The position numbers were made by a program, and so were the translations under genes. The notes below the pieces were generated by a model. The model did not search any database. It saw nothing but the letters and a program-made list of their open reading frames with translations, and had not been told where the DNA came from. A stretch of 64,000 nucleotides of DNA from Aneurinibacillus tyrosinisolvens (GTDB lineage Bacteria > Bacillota > Bacilli > Aneurinibacillales > Aneurinibacillaceae): NCBI RefSeq assembly GCF_001015055.1, contig NZ_BBWZ01000025.1:1-64000 (forward strand), written 5' to 3'. Below, piece after piece: positions 38,401 through 46,839 of this stretch; positions within the stretch are counted from its first letter, which is position 1; every line of letters starts with the position of its first letter.

Positions 38401-39616
38401 TGGCATTCGCCAGGGGCTTGACGCAGGTCCAATCACATGGGGTGATTTATTCAACATTCAGCCGTTCAATAATGTCCTAACGAAGCTTGAAATCAAGGGC
38501 GCAGATTTACGGACAATTCTTAACGCCCAGCTGTCCAAGCAATATGGCCCGGATTACAGCGTTGCAGGATTTAAATACACATACGATGAAGCTACACAGA
38601 AAGTAGTGAATATCTTCCTGCCTGATGGCTCTAAAATTGATGAGAATGCAACGTATACCGTTACAGTGAATAACTTTATGGCAACTTCTACAGGCGGCAA
38701 ATACAAGCCGATCGGCCAGTTAGGTAAAAATCCGATTACCGGATCGGAAGATTTAGAAGCGACGGTTAATTTTGTAAAGAGCCTTAAAGGGCCGATTGCA
38801 TACAAAGCTGAAGGCCGTATTAGCGATGGCAGTGATACTACCGCTCCAGTAACAACCGTTAATGTTACTGGTCAATCCGGAGCAGAGAATTATAATAATC
38901 ACGATGTTACGTTAACCTTTGAAGCAAACGACGGAACAGGTACGGGTGTTGAGAGAACAGAGTATCGCATCGACGGTAGTGAATGGATTGCCGTAAACGG
39001 AGAGGTGAAAGTAACGGAAGAAGGGATCCATCCTATTGAATACCGTTCTACAGATAAAGCCGGAAATGTGGAAAACGCAAAAAAAATCGTAGTTGCAATT
39101 GATAAAACTTCACCTATCATTAAAGATGTCTCTCAATTAAAGCTGTTCCAAACTGATTCCTATAACGTAAATGTTGAGGCAGCGGATACGGGAAGCGGGA
39201 TGAAAGAAGTTACCGTTACACTTGACGGAAAGCCAGTTAGCAGTCCGAGTGTTTTAGGTGCTTTGGAATTTTCACCTGGCGAACACACGATTTCCGTTGT
39301 GGCGATAGATAAAGCAGGCAACAAGAGTGAAAAGACATTTACGCTTTACGTTGTTATGGACGTGGCCCACCTTGATGAACTTGTTGCCTATGGGGTAGAG
39401 TCTAACTTTATTACAAATCACGGAATCGCTAACAGCCTGCTGGCTAAAGTGAAATCAGCTCAAAAGGACGAGGGAGATGCTAAAAAAGTTCTTAACAGCC
39501 TGAATGCTCTTAGAAATGAAATTAAAGCTCAGACAGGGAAGAAAATAACTGCTTCATTTGCTGGCAAGCTTCTCGAAGATATTTCTTTTGTAGAAAAAAC
39601 ATATACAACAAAATAA
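35405..39616 (+). CDS. YhcR-like multidomain extracellular nuclease / 5'-nucleotidase
   Basis: About 1400 residues from TTG 35405 (GGAGG seven bases before). In order: signal peptide; lamin-tail domain (DLFISEYVEGSGNNKAIEIYN, about 35-170); OB-fold region (AVTVEGIVTADNS..., about 235-340); staphylococcal-nuclease domain (IVDGDTVHL...RMLSIDTPETNYEG...NYGRLLAHI, about 430-580); 5'-nucleotidase metallophosphatase (LLGLNDLHGKID...GNHELDEG...AHNHK, about 635-930); nucleotidase C-terminal domain (GDNALGNLIADGM, about 950-1130); Ig-like repeats; and a C-terminal FIMAH-like helical domain. Domain order matches B. subtilis YhcR, a Ca-dependent nuclease and nucleotidase, but no sortase motif is seen. 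It would turn extracellular nucleic acid into nucleosides and phosphate. Confidence 0.9.
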   Translation: MGTIGKKFLALSLGFTLSTCLLPLGPLPSVNAETVAATDLFISEYVEGSGNNKAIEIYNGTGSTVDLSQYTLELYSNGATTPGSKLSLTGNLENGKVYVISHSSAADQTIKNVSNATSSVANFNGNDALVLKHNEQIIDVLGKVGEDPGTKWGTSPTSTLDNTLVRKSSVTAGDTNPNDAFDPSIEWEGFAKDTVANLGSHTMNGGIQPGQGGSTPTPETPPATGTFSIADAKQKGSGQAVTVEGIVTADNSAIGGGKLSTYIQDNTAGVNLFSSTLDGFPDLKEGDKVRVEGTLTSYKSLTEIKPARIEVVSSNEPVPAAQDTTLVDLQSPQTGEPLEGKLVKLSAYVKEVPAAPSAGGYNVTIYDEQYNSTTLRVMEGTGIYQNLQAGKWYDITAVVSQYDSYQLVPRKSADMVVAATQKEAPKPASSYSSTIVSIVDGDTVHLSTPILGSTKVRMLSIDTPETNYEGKSQGYHAEQAKAELQRLLPAGTEVEIEVGQDPLDNYGRLLAHIHVKSSGLDVNKEMVRLGRAVPYFIWPNMEHFEEYSAAAKEAIDNGRGLWDPANPIPELPYEFRFNLRSGPDKYVGDYFTKKYVEPAQWKSIPAQNRVFFFTEQDAKTAGYTMEGNTTPVPQGNIKVQLLGLNDLHGKIDQQFDEKSSGDINGDNVKDATFGRMDYVAAYMKQREATNPNTLLVHAGDAVGGSSPMSALLQDEPTVEIMESMGFDVGTIGNHELDEGTGEMLRLIRGGQHPKGTENYDGMNFPLIAANVVYKNTGETVLPPYTIKEINGTKIGFIGVVTKSAAGMVMPEGIKDIQFTDETAAVNKAVAELKQQGVKAIAVLAHMDAEQSGTTVTGPAATLANTVDDEVDVIFAAHNHKIVNGTVDNKLIVQAGEYGKAFSDVDLEIDPATKDIVKKSAEIVYVNQKDTAPDPTVSNILEKYKNRVAPIINEVVGEAAFSLTGGYGVKGPVGDNALGNLIADGMKAAMNSDFALMNGGGIRQGLDAGPITWGDLFNIQPFNNVLTKLEIKGADLRTILNAQLSKQYGPDYSVAGFKYTYDEATQKVVNIFLPDGSKIDENATYTVTVNNFMATSTGGKYKPIGQLGKNPITGSEDLEATVNFVKSLKGPIAYKAEGRISDGSDTTAPVTTVNVTGQSGAENYNNHDVTLTFEANDGTGTGVERTEYRIDGSEWIAVNGEVKVTEEGIHPIEYRSTDKAGNVENAKKIVVAIDKTSPIIKDVSQLKLFQTDSYNVNVEAADTGSGMKEVTVTLDGKPVSSPSVLGALEFSPGEHTISVVAIDKAGNKSEKTFTLYVVMDVAHLDELVAYGVESNFITNHGIANSLLAKVKSAQKDEGDAKKVLNSLNALRNEIKAQTGKKITASFAGKLLEDISFVEKTYTTK

Positions 39617-39632
39617 ATATATCATTATTTAC

Positions 39633-39666
39633 GGGGGGTACCTATGCAGGTATCCCCATTGTTTTA
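39633..39666 (+). terminator. terminator of the nuclease gene
   Basis: GGGGTACCT / AGGTATCCCC arms, then ATTGTTTTATTTT, 17 bp after the stop. Confidence 0.75.
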
Positions 39667-39728
39667 TTTTGAGACATAAGCATTCTATCGCAGCCCATCT
39701 TTAAAATACACCTTAGAGTTTGTTTTTA

Positions 39729-41630
39729 TTAAACGACAGCCTCAACACCTAGAATCTTCCCCGTTTTCCCGTCGCACCTTGGTTGATATTCTAAAAACAA
39801 CTCCTCGCGCTCTAAAGCTTTACGCAAATCATTTTCTAACCTAAACATTTTGAAAGATTCAATATTCATGGATGGTGTATAAACCTGACATTTACTCTTT
39901 CCATATTCTTTTGCTTGATGCAAAGCGATTTCCGCATTTTTTTGCAATGTTTCAGTATCTGTACCATCAACGGGGTAAATACTGATTCCAATACTAGCCG
40001 TAACGTATAATTCATAGTCCCCTACCCAAAAAGGTTTTTCCATACTTCCTGTTATTCTTTGGGCAAATTCAACGGTAGTCTCTACTTTTTGAGAATTATG
40101 GAGCAATAGAGCGAATTTATCACCACCTACCCGAGCAATAAATCCGTTTTCTTCCATACTATCTTTAAGGCGCTCTGCAATTTTTGTTAATAAATAATCT
40201 CCAAAGGTAGGGCCCATTGTTTCATTTAAGTAATTAAAACGGTTAATATCAAGGTACATCACAGCGAAATTTTGGTTACCATCGGAAAATTCCGCTATTT
40301 TTTCCTCTAAAGTATTCTCAAATAATCTTCTATTAGGAAGAGCCGTTAATGGATCATGGTAGGCTAAATATTTATTCAAGTCTTCTGCCTGTTTTTTTTC
40401 TGTGATATCAACCATCATCCCTGTTCTAGCAGGCTTTCCATTATAGATTGTCAAATTCGTATGAATCTCTAAAATAACGATACTGTTATCACTTTTAACT
40501 ATACGACATTCATAGTGCGTACTTGGGTTTTCAAATGTTAATGCTGATAGTTTACTTTTCACAAAAGAGCGATCTTCGGGAACAATGATCTCTAATAAGG
40601 ATCTACCTTCTAAGGTATCGTATCCCCACATTTTATTTAAACTAGAGTTAGAATATACACATATATCATCCTGAATAATAAAAACCCCTATGCTGGACTC
40701 TTCCACTAGACTTCTGTACTTTCCTTCGGCTTCACGCAGGGCTAATTCTATTCTCCTTCTTTTTGTTATATCTTTAATAATCGCATATACACCCATAATT
40801 TGCTCATCAATCACAGTGGGAACGTTTGTTACACTCAAATCAATGGGATGTCCATTTTTATGGATCACAACTGTATAATAATGTTGTGGTTCTCCCTCCG
40901 CTGCTCTTCGAAAAAATTCACACGTCTCCATGATATGTTCATTTGATACAAGTGGCATAAATCGAGCAGGAAATTCTTCAGAAGTATATCCTATCATTTT
41001 CATGAAAGACGAATTGATATCGATAAAGTTCCCTTGTAAATCGAATAAAACTACCCCATCGGGATTTTGATGAAAAAGCGCTTTGTACTGCTGTTCGCTT
41101 TCTTTTACAGCTTTCCACATTTGGATTTGTTGGGTAATATCTTGTATTGTACCTATCATACGAACAGGTTTTTTATGACTATCGAATAATGCCTCGCCCT
41201 GTCCTCTTACAAAAGATTCCGTTCCATCGAGTCTAATAATGCGAAACTCAACATCGTATGGTATTCCATGCTCTATTGTTTTACGAACATGGCTTGAGTA
41301 ATTCTCTCTATCATGGGGGTGTACAAAATCTAAAAACTTTTCGAATGACATAAAAAAGCCTGCCATTTTTTCCAAACCAAAAATGCGATACATTTGATCT
41401 GACCAATAGGCTCGGTCAGTAACAATGTCGTAGTCCCAATTGCCGAGTTTTGAAACGCGTTGGGCGTGAATGAGACTATCTAAGCTTTTGCGGGTTGACT
41501 CCGTGCTAGATATTTGGTGGATTGAATTACTAGATAGTATAGGTTTTTCGCTATTTTTTATTTTATTGTCCTCTTTGTTTTTATTTTGATCTGAATGTGA
41601 CATAAAACTGAAAAAAGAATTTTTAAACAT
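39729..41630 (-). CDS. PAS-GGDEF protein with EAL domain cut off at its start
   Basis: 633 residues, soluble. Three PAS domains (about 55-168, 178-290, 300-412) each end in a PAC-like DIT motif, then a GGDEF domain (about 423-590). Its signature reads G-G-D-K-F (502-506): lysine replaces the metal-binding glutamate, so cyclase activity is doubtful. An EAL domain begins normally (LRKALEREELFLEYQPR...GVEA) and stops after six more residues, so the phosphodiesterase is missing. It may act as a GTP/c-di-GMP sensor or be decaying. A c-di-GMP-I riboswitch and terminator precede it. No remaining EAL sequence is seen in the 110 bp downstream. Confidence 0.85.
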   Translation of the reverse strand: MFKNSFFSFMSHSDQNKNKEDNKIKNSEKPILSSNSIHQISSTESTRKSLDSLIHAQRVSKLGNWDYDIVTDRAYWSDQMYRIFGLEKMAGFFMSFEKFLDFVHPHDRENYSSHVRKTIEHGIPYDVEFRIIRLDGTESFVRGQGEALFDSHKKPVRMIGTIQDITQQIQMWKAVKESEQQYKALFHQNPDGVVLFDLQGNFIDINSSFMKMIGYTSEEFPARFMPLVSNEHIMETCEFFRRAAEGEPQHYYTVVIHKNGHPIDLSVTNVPTVIDEQIMGVYAIIKDITKRRRIELALREAEGKYRSLVEESSIGVFIIQDDICVYSNSSLNKMWGYDTLEGRSLLEIIVPEDRSFVKSKLSALTFENPSTHYECRIVKSDNSIVILEIHTNLTIYNGKPARTGMMVDITEKKQAEDLNKYLAYHDPLTALPNRRLFENTLEEKIAEFSDGNQNFAVMYLDINRFNYLNETMGPTFGDYLLTKIAERLKDSMEENGFIARVGGDKFALLLHNSQKVETTVEFAQRITGSMEKPFWVGDYELYVTASIGISIYPVDGTDTETLQKNAEIALHQAKEYGKSKCQVYTPSMNIESFKMFRLENDLRKALEREELFLEYQPRCDGKTGKILGVEAVV

Positions 41631-41740
41631 GGCTCTCTATCCCTACCTCCTAGTACTAATCACAGACGTTAAAGTGCCGTTTGCTACTATTTATCCCATA
41701 CTCTCGCGAACAGGTAACCATGTTGAAAATAGTGAAAAAT

Positions 41741-41771
41741 ATGAAAGGCTATCCCGGATAGAATAGCCTTG
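41741..41771 (-). terminator. riboswitch-linked terminator (PAS-GGDEF gene leader)
   Basis: On the minus strand AAGGCTAT and ATAGCCTT pair, followed by CATATTTTTC. It stands between the riboswitch and the start codon, as expected for an expression platform. Confidence 0.7.
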
Positions 41772-41795
41772 TCTAGTTTCTATACTATAAGGCTT

Positions 41796-41882
41796 TTCGA
41801 TAATCCGGCTATCATAGTTCATTCGGAACCTTAGACCCGCGACTTTGCGTCCTTACTTTTCAGTAAGTTTGCTATTGTCGAA
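41796..41882 (-). promoter_or_regulatory. c-di-GMP-I (GEMM-I) riboswitch upstream of the PAS-GGDEF gene
   Basis: Minus strand. P1 pairs TTCGA..AAT with ATT..TCGAA. AGCAAAC is followed by the P2 hairpin CTTACT-GAAA-AGTAAG with a GAAA tetraloop, then the invariant GGACGCAAAG and a P3 arm with GGGTCTAAGG and CTATGATAGCC. These are the conserved GEMM-I core elements. It lies about 165 nt before the start codon, with a terminator in between. Confidence 0.88.
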
Positions 41883-42153
41883 GCATATATGTAGTGTTAA
41901 TTTTCTAACAATTTACCATTATCTATTTTAATGTTCAATAATAATTTGATAAATAGTATTAATTTTCTCTTAAACTACGGAATTAAAGGGATAATCAAGA
42001 AAAAACCAATCATGTTACTTCATGCTTTCTATGGCTTGCTTAACAGGATAAAAATAATTGTGGGTGTTTTCCATACACATGATGAAGCGGTTCGTGCGAT
42101 TCAATTTAGGGAGGATAAAAGAAAAGTATCGGCACTATTTATATCGGTCTATT

Positions 42154-42810
42154 CTACATTTTTTGTTGATTACCCGCTTTTCTAGCCTTAAAGTGATACA
42201 TATTCCGGTCTGCAATTCTTACCAAATCATCTAATGTTTTTGCATCATTTGGATAAATGGCCGTTCCTATTGATACAGAAATATCCGCTTTTAAATGTCT
42301 CGAAAGTTTTTGTAAATCCTTTTCAATGTCGTGAATAACAATTTCTATACCTATCTTATCTGTACAAGGGACAATAATAAGAAATTCATCTCCACCCCAT
42401 CTACTTACAATATCAATTTTTCTTACGCTGCTTAAAAGCGCATTTGAAATCTGTTGGAGCACTTCATCCCCTATTTCATGCCCGTAGGTATCGTTTATAC
42501 ATTTGAACTTATCAATATCGACAACAAATACAGTTAGCTTGTCTTTCATTCTATTAACCTTCGATTGGAGTTTAGAAAATGTTTTATAGATGAATCTTCT
42601 ATTATAAGCCTTAGTTAAAACATCCCTATCAGAAAGAAATTTTGCTTGGTCATACTGTCTACCAAAAAACCATGCAAGACATAGCATAATGGGCAAACCA
42701 ACTTTTTCAATGATTTCTACATGACCATCAACCATGTAATAATAAGCTATGTAACTTGAATTAATTACGAATACAAGTAAAAATACAACCACTCTTCCTG
42801 TGTATTTCAT
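42154..42810 (-). CDS. membrane-bound diguanylate cyclase
   Basis: 218 residues from ATG 42810 (GGTGGG upstream; the frame opens at 42828). Two membrane helices at the N-terminus (VVVFLLVFVINSSYIAYYY and LPIMLCLAWFFG) precede a complete GGDEF domain with intact signature RWGGDEF. An inhibitory-site R-K-I-D five residues before the signature would allow product feedback. Of the two GGDEF proteins here this is the one expected to make c-di-GMP. It lies between the two riboswitch-controlled genes on the same strand. Confidence 0.9.
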   Translation of the reverse strand: MKYTGRVVVFLLVFVINSSYIAYYYMVDGHVEIIEKVGLPIMLCLAWFFGRQYDQAKFLSDRDVLTKAYNRRFIYKTFSKLQSKVNRMKDKLTVFVVDIDKFKCINDTYGHEIGDEVLQQISNALLSSVRKIDIVSRWGGDEFLIIVPCTDKIGIEIVIHDIEKDLQKLSRHLKADISVSIGTAIYPNDAKTLDDLVRIADRNMYHFKARKAGNQQKM

Positions 42811-42890
42811 TATCCCACCATTTTCCAATTTGCTATATAATCAGATGTCATAATCAGTTGTTAAGCTAGCGTCTGATAAAATTCAAACTA

Positions 42891-42941
42891 TAAACTAAAG
42901 CAGCTATGCTGGTTCAAACCCAAGGGAGCTGCTTTAGTTTA
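42891..42941 (-). terminator. long hairpin after the chemoreceptor gene
   Basis: A perfect 15-bp stem (TAAACTAAAGCAGCT / AGCTGCTTTAGTTTA) with a 21-nt loop. The T tract after it is weak. It probably terminates or stabilises the chemoreceptor transcript. Confidence 0.6.
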
Positions 42942-43010
42942 TACATTTCGATTCCTTTTCTACTTTTGGTAGCTAAATACGGGATTGTGTACATGCCGGA
43001 TTTATTTGTT

Positions 43011-44711
43011 CTATATTTTAAACTTTCCAATTCGCGTTTGTAATTCTTCTGCCATGTGGGATAAGGAAGATGCGGAAAGGCTAATTTCCTCCATTGATGC
43101 TAACTGCTCTTCTGAAGCTGCTGAGACGTTTTGTGTTCCCGTTGCAGCCTGCTTTGCTATTTCCGAGATAAGCTCAATCGAATGTACAACTTGCTCCGTT
43201 CCGGCTGCCATTTGGTGAACTGTAGATGAGACCTGTTCAATCTGACTTGCCACTTCACCTGTAGACGCTTGAATCTGTGCAAAAGAATCTCCTGCTATAT
43301 GTACTACATCGATACCTTCTGCTACTTCTTTGGTGGCCACTTCCATCGATGAAACGGTTTTCTTTGTTTCCTCTTGGATCGCTGTAACGAGTTGTCCGAT
43401 TTGTTGGGCAGATAAGGAGGATTGTTCCGCAAGCTTACGCACTTCATCGGCTACGACGGCAAATCCTTTTCCATGTTCTCCTGCTCTCGCTGCTTCAATC
43501 GCCGCATTTAAAGCTAATAAGTTGGTTTGCGATGCAATCTCTGTAATGACTCCCACGATTTGGTCGATTTCCTTCGAGCGCTCGCCTAATTCCTTAACCG
43601 TTTGGGCTAAGCCATTAACTGTATGGTGAATCGAATTCATTTGCTTTACTGCCGTCTGAAGAGCTTCTCCACCTTCTAAGGCTCTTTGTGAAGCATGATG
43701 AGCGATCAAAGAAACATCCTGCGCACTTGCAGCGACTTGTTGCATTCCCACAGACATTTCACTAATAGACTTCGAACTTTCATCCACACCTTCAACCTGG
43801 TTCTCTACACCTATGGCTACTTCCTGAATGGAAGAAGTGATTTGTTCTGAAGCCTTCCCCGTCTGTTGTGCACTTGCGCTTAACTGTTCTGCCGAAGCGG
43901 CCACCTGCTCAGCGTTTTCTCCCACCTGTTGAATTAATTCTCGAAGATTTGTTGCCATTTGATTAAAGGAAGAAGCTAATTGACCTATTTCGTCTCGACT
44001 TTTTACTTTAATTTCATCCCCCGTCAAATCACCAAATGCCATTTGCTCAGCGGTTTTACTTATTAGAATTATTGGTCTAGAAATCATACGGGAGATTATA
44101 AAAGCGACGGTGATGCCAACAGCGAAGGCCAACATACTCAAAATAATAACGAGGGTTCTGCCCGTGTTGAACAACTGAATCGATTGCTCAACTGCAGCAT
44201 TGGCCCCTTGCACATTGATATTGATAAGCGTGTCGAAATGACTGCTTGCTTTCTCAAATAGAGGATGTGCTTCCTCGCGAAGTTTTTCTCCTGTTGTCAA
44301 ATCATTTTGATTGGCTGCTTCAATGATAAGAGAAAGTTTTTGTAAATAAGCATCATAAGACTGGGAAAAAGCCTGGTAATTCTGTTTTTCTTCTGGGCTA
44401 GAAAGGAGGGACTTAAATCTCTTTCGCTCGTCCTCTACTTTTTTCAGAGCATCATGTAATTGGTTTTCAATTTCACCTTTTTTTGTGAAATCCGGTTCGA
44501 CTATTAGGTTTAAAAGTATTTTTTCGATATCCGCGAAGTCACCATGCATAATACCAATCGTAGAGACACTCGGCATCCAATGATTTTTTACTTCGCTTGC
44601 TTTGTGTCCCATTCCATTCATTTTTAAAACAGCGATTATGCTAATGGTGGAAAGAAGAGCAAGAACAATAAAAAAACTACTGAGTAATTTTGTGCGAATG
44701 GTGAATCTCAC
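43011..44711 (-). CDS. methyl-accepting chemotaxis protein with four-helix sensor
   Basis: About 566 residues from GTG 44711 (AGAGGGGG upstream; the frame opens at 44756). Signal/TM1 is [24 protein letters not shown]. The extracellular part of about 150 residues is helical (4HB_MCP-like). TM2 is near [20 protein letters not shown], followed by a HAMP domain ([18 protein letters not shown]) and a full signalling hairpin with the tip ...[21 protein letters not shown]. It signals to CheA. Leader control by a c-di-GMP-I riboswitch would tie taxis to the motile/sessile switch. Complete, in contrast to the broken receptor at 8-9 kb. Confidence 0.93.
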   Translation of the reverse strand: MRFTIRTKLLSSFFIVLALLSTISIIAVLKMNGMGHKASEVKNHWMPSVSTIGIMHGDFADIEKILLNLIVEPDFTKKGEIENQLHDALKKVEDERKRFKSLLSSPEEKQNYQAFSQSYDAYLQKLSLIIEAANQNDLTTGEKLREEAHPLFEKASSHFDTLININVQGANAAVEQSIQLFNTGRTLVIILSMLAFAVGITVAFIISRMISRPIILISKTAEQMAFGDLTGDEIKVKSRDEIGQLASSFNQMATNLRELIQQVGENAEQVAASAEQLSASAQQTGKASEQITSSIQEVAIGVENQVEGVDESSKSISEMSVGMQQVAASAQDVSLIAHHASQRALEGGEALQTAVKQMNSIHHTVNGLAQTVKELGERSKEIDQIVGVITEIASQTNLLALNAAIEAARAGEHGKGFAVVADEVRKLAEQSSLSAQQIGQLVTAIQEETKKTVSSMEVATKEVAEGIDVVHIAGDSFAQIQASTGEVASQIEQVSSTVHQMAAGTEQVVHSIELISEIAKQAATGTQNVSAASEEQLASMEEISLSASSLSHMAEELQTRIGKFKI

Positions 44712-44783
44712 TGTTAAAATCCCCCTCTTTGTTTTACCTTTATTACCCTCATACATAACAGTCTTTCTGAGAGTTCCCTCTCA

Positions 44784-44813
44784 TCAAAAAAGCCTACCCT
44801 GAAAAAGGTAGAC
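44784..44813 (-). terminator. riboswitch-linked terminator (chemoreceptor leader)
   Basis: On the minus strand GTCTACC and GGGTAGGC pair, followed by TTTTTTG. CTTTTTC in its loop could alternatively pair with GAAAAAG at the 3' end of riboswitch P1, a possible anti-terminator. Confidence 0.75.
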
Positions 44814-44843
44814 ATAAACACCTAGTTAAAATGTCTCTCTCTT

Positions 44844-44931
44844 TTTCGGTAACCCGGCTATCATAGCTTACTAAAGCTTTAGATCCGCGGCTTTGCGTCC
44901 CTATTTTTCAATAGGTTTGCTCTTATCGAAA
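44844..44931 (-). promoter_or_regulatory. c-di-GMP-I (GEMM-I) riboswitch upstream of the chemoreceptor gene
   Basis: Minus strand: GAGCAAAC, P2 hairpin CCTATT-GAAA-AATAGG with GAAA tetraloop, then GGACGCAAAG and a P3 arm with GCGGATCTAAAG and CTATGATAGCCGGG; P1 pairs TTTCGA.AA with TTACCGAAA. Its core matches the riboswitch at 41.8 kb nearly base for base, while the P3 sides differ. That suggests an old duplication or independent copies. Confidence 0.9.
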
Positions 44932-45386
44932 GAAATGTATGTTGAAGTTTTAAACTATGTACACTCTATTATAAATAGGGATTTATTACTAGTTGATTTA
45001 TATAAAATTCGATATATTTTTACATTTATTTCATATTGAGTTTACAACATATAGGTCAATCGATACAAAAACAAGATCTTTATAAATATTAATTGTTGGC
45101 CATTTCATCGAAGGGAAAGTTTCAGTTTTTGCTCCTTTGTCAAAGTTCAGAATCATATTCCACCAATGAAACCTTGCATAATAAGATGAAGTAACCCTCC
45201 ATATTTTTCATTTAATTCTTTTTTAAAAATTAATTATTAAATTTTTAACAAGTACACAATATGACAACAATAATTAATTGATAGGCTATCTTTAGTTACA
45301 GTTTAAAAGATTAAATAAATTTCTTTACAATAATAATTAGGAAAAAGGGTTGAGAGAATGCATTGGAATTAAAGCAGAAGGGATAG
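44932..45386. other. 455-bp AT-rich gap
   Basis: It presumably contains the promoter for the riboswitch leader on the minus strand. I see no gene, RNA motif or repeat in it. Local A+T is clearly higher than in the flanks. Confidence 0.5.
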
Positions 45387-45581
45387 ATGAACGTGGTTTA
45401 TGGGCGTTTACTTTACTTCAATAAACATTCGATTATTCCACAACAAAAGAATCATGAGCAATTTATGTGGCCAGGTGAAATCATTACTTATACAATTTCT
45501 GAAAAAGAATTAGCTAAATATCGGAACCTTCCACCAGTGACCGGTAAAAAACCGTTTTCCCTTCCTCACCGTAAAAAATAA
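45387..45581 (+). CDS. small hypothetical protein
   Basis: 64 residues, polar, C-terminus basic (VTGKKPFSLPHRKK); no membrane helix or cysteine. AGAAGGGATAG lies just before the ATG with a short spacer. I do not recognise it. The reading is plausible but could be chance in AT-rich DNA. Confidence 0.4.
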   Translation: MNVVYGRLLYFNKHSIIPQQKNHEQFMWPGEIITYTISEKELAKYRNLPPVTGKKPFSLPHRKK

Positions 45582-45737
45582 TGATTACCATTCACCATGC
45601 TAATTAGAAAGAGCCATTCGGCAATCATTTTTGTTAACGCTTTGGACAAATCGATTTCGTTAGGACTTGAATAACTTCAACATTGAATTTTACCAAATCC
45701 ATTACACCATCGCTCCGTTAGTATTGCGGGGACAGTC

Positions 45738-45791
45738 TTAACACTCTCTTAACAGTAGCAAAACACAGAAACAACGCTTTCGTTGTATCAT
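45738..45791 (+). promoter_or_regulatory. PhoP-type box and -10 (unit A)
   Basis: Four hexamers at an exact 11-bp period: TTAACA (45738), TTAACA (45749), AAAACA (45760), ACAACG (45771); then TATCAT at 45786-45791 after 9 bp. The first two fit the B. subtilis PhoP consensus perfectly. The arrangement is repeated in unit B at 49650. Confidence 0.7.
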
Positions 45792-45797
45792 GAAACT

Positions 45798-45873
45798 TGT
45801 CCCGGATGACTCTATAAAGGCGAACCCATTTTCTTTATCTGTTTAGGCCCTGATAAGGAGGGCTTTTTTTTTT
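45798..45873 (+). ncRNA. candidate short RNA under a PhoP box (unit A)
   Basis: From the predicted start about 7 bp after the -10 to the end of an intrinsic terminator is about 76 nt with no open reading frame. The terminator is GCCCT-GATAAGG-AGGGC followed by ten T residues (45847-45873). Unit B has the same plan, including a (G)ATAAGG loop. It may be a small RNA, or the attenuated leader of the small HTH gene at 45904. Confidence 0.45.
45847..45873 (+). terminator. terminator of unit A
   Basis: GCCCT / AGGGC stem, 7-nt loop GATAAGG, ten T residues. Confidence 0.85.
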
Positions 45874-45903
45874 GAATCAAATTAAAGCAAGAAGGAAATA
45901 CAA

Positions 45904-46077
45904 ATGAAGCATACATACTCTCTAGAATTTAAGAGTGAAGTCATTAAAGAAGCCCTCGCTACAAGGCCTTTTTCTTTGGTAGCGAGAAAGTATAAAGTAA
46001 ACGCCATGACGATTTCACGCTGGGTACGTGAATATGAAAAAGGAAATTTTAACCTTCAAAACATAACAAAGGGATAA
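45904..46077 (+). pseudogene. IS3-type transposase OrfA fragment (HTH only)
   Basis: 57 residues starting MKHTYSLEFKSEVIKEALA, then ARKYKVNAMTISRWVREYEKGNF, the helix-turn-helix of IS3-family OrfA proteins. It ends after the HTH (NLQNITKG), without the leucine zipper, orfB or visible terminal repeats. AGAAGG precedes the ATG, so a short DNA-binding protein could still be made. Its position directly after the unit A terminator is notable. Confidence 0.65.
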
Positions 46078-46151
46078 ACAGTCAGCATCAATACTGAAGG
46101 CAAAAACTGATTAATCTTCTCATTTATTAAGTTTTAGGTTATGTAAATGTA

Positions 46152-46568
46152 TTACCCAAATGGAATAGCATATTTCATACTCTTATCCCCATTTATCACC
46201 CTTGCCATTAACGCCACCATTTCATTCCATTCTTCTTCAACCATTGGGAACTGATACATAATACCTTCCGAGGAGTAAAGGATTACCTTAAAATCATTAT
46301 CCTCACCAGTTTTGATGTTAACTTTACTGAACTCGGTATGAGAAACTTTCTTTTTACCTTTTATCTTAGTTTGTTGCCTCGAAGTAATTAAGTGACGACG
46401 TTCATTGGCTAAAAAACGCCTTATCTCGTTTAATGAATAGAGGCCACACAAGCAGAGAGCAATATCATCTCGATAATAAGAAATTCTCATTCCATTTGTT
46501 ATTTCATCATCGATACTAAGAAACCCACACCCATTTGAGATTTGAAGAATATTACCTTCATTACTCAC
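46152..46568 (-). CDS. hypothetical protein
   Basis: 138 residues, no signal or membrane helix. A cysteine-rich patch (ALCLCGLYSLNEIRRFL) near 38-54 and a basic middle (SRQQTKIKGKKKVSH) are visible. The C-terminal half (FKVILYSSEGIMYQFPMVEEEWNEMVALMARVINGDKSMKYAIPFG) looks like a compact alpha/beta fold. I cannot name a family. AAGTGAG lies before the ATG. AT-rich and without neighbours on its strand; probably acquired. Confidence 0.55.
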   Translation of the reverse strand: MSNEGNILQISNGCGFLSIDDEITNGMRISYYRDDIALCLCGLYSLNEIRRFLANERRHLITSRQQTKIKGKKKVSHTEFSKVNIKTGEDNDFKVILYSSEGIMYQFPMVEEEWNEMVALMARVINGDKSMKYAIPFG

Positions 46569-46811
46569 TTACACAAAATTATTGACACTACCTCTATAAT
46601 CAGTTTGGATTTGCTTGCTATGCATTTTTAAGTTAATACATACTCAATGCAAGGTTGCGTTCAGGAATTTCCGGAGCGCACCATTTCGCGCCTTCTATTT
46701 ATAAGAATAAATGGGTACGACAAACAGTACCCCTTCTACCTCTTCAAGTTGAGCTGGTCTGTTTTTTAGCAAAGGATCTGTTATCGTTTATTGTTGATTT
46801 TTGACCAAAAG

Positions 46812-46837
46812 AAAAACCGCCCATGATAGGAGCGGTT
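46812..46837 (-). terminator. intrinsic terminator on the minus strand
   Basis: AACCGC / GCGGTT outer stem followed by TTTTTC on the minus strand. It lies next to the 21-bp repeat at 46840. Confidence 0.65.
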
Positions 46838-46839
46838 AA

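Noticed and set aside
41931-42185. 84-codon open frame with IIVGVFHTHDEAVRAI
   Set aside because: The short match to general-stress-protein-like repeats is suggestive, but there is no ribosome site, the rest is not protein-like and it overlaps the end of the cyclase gene. At most a decayed fragment.
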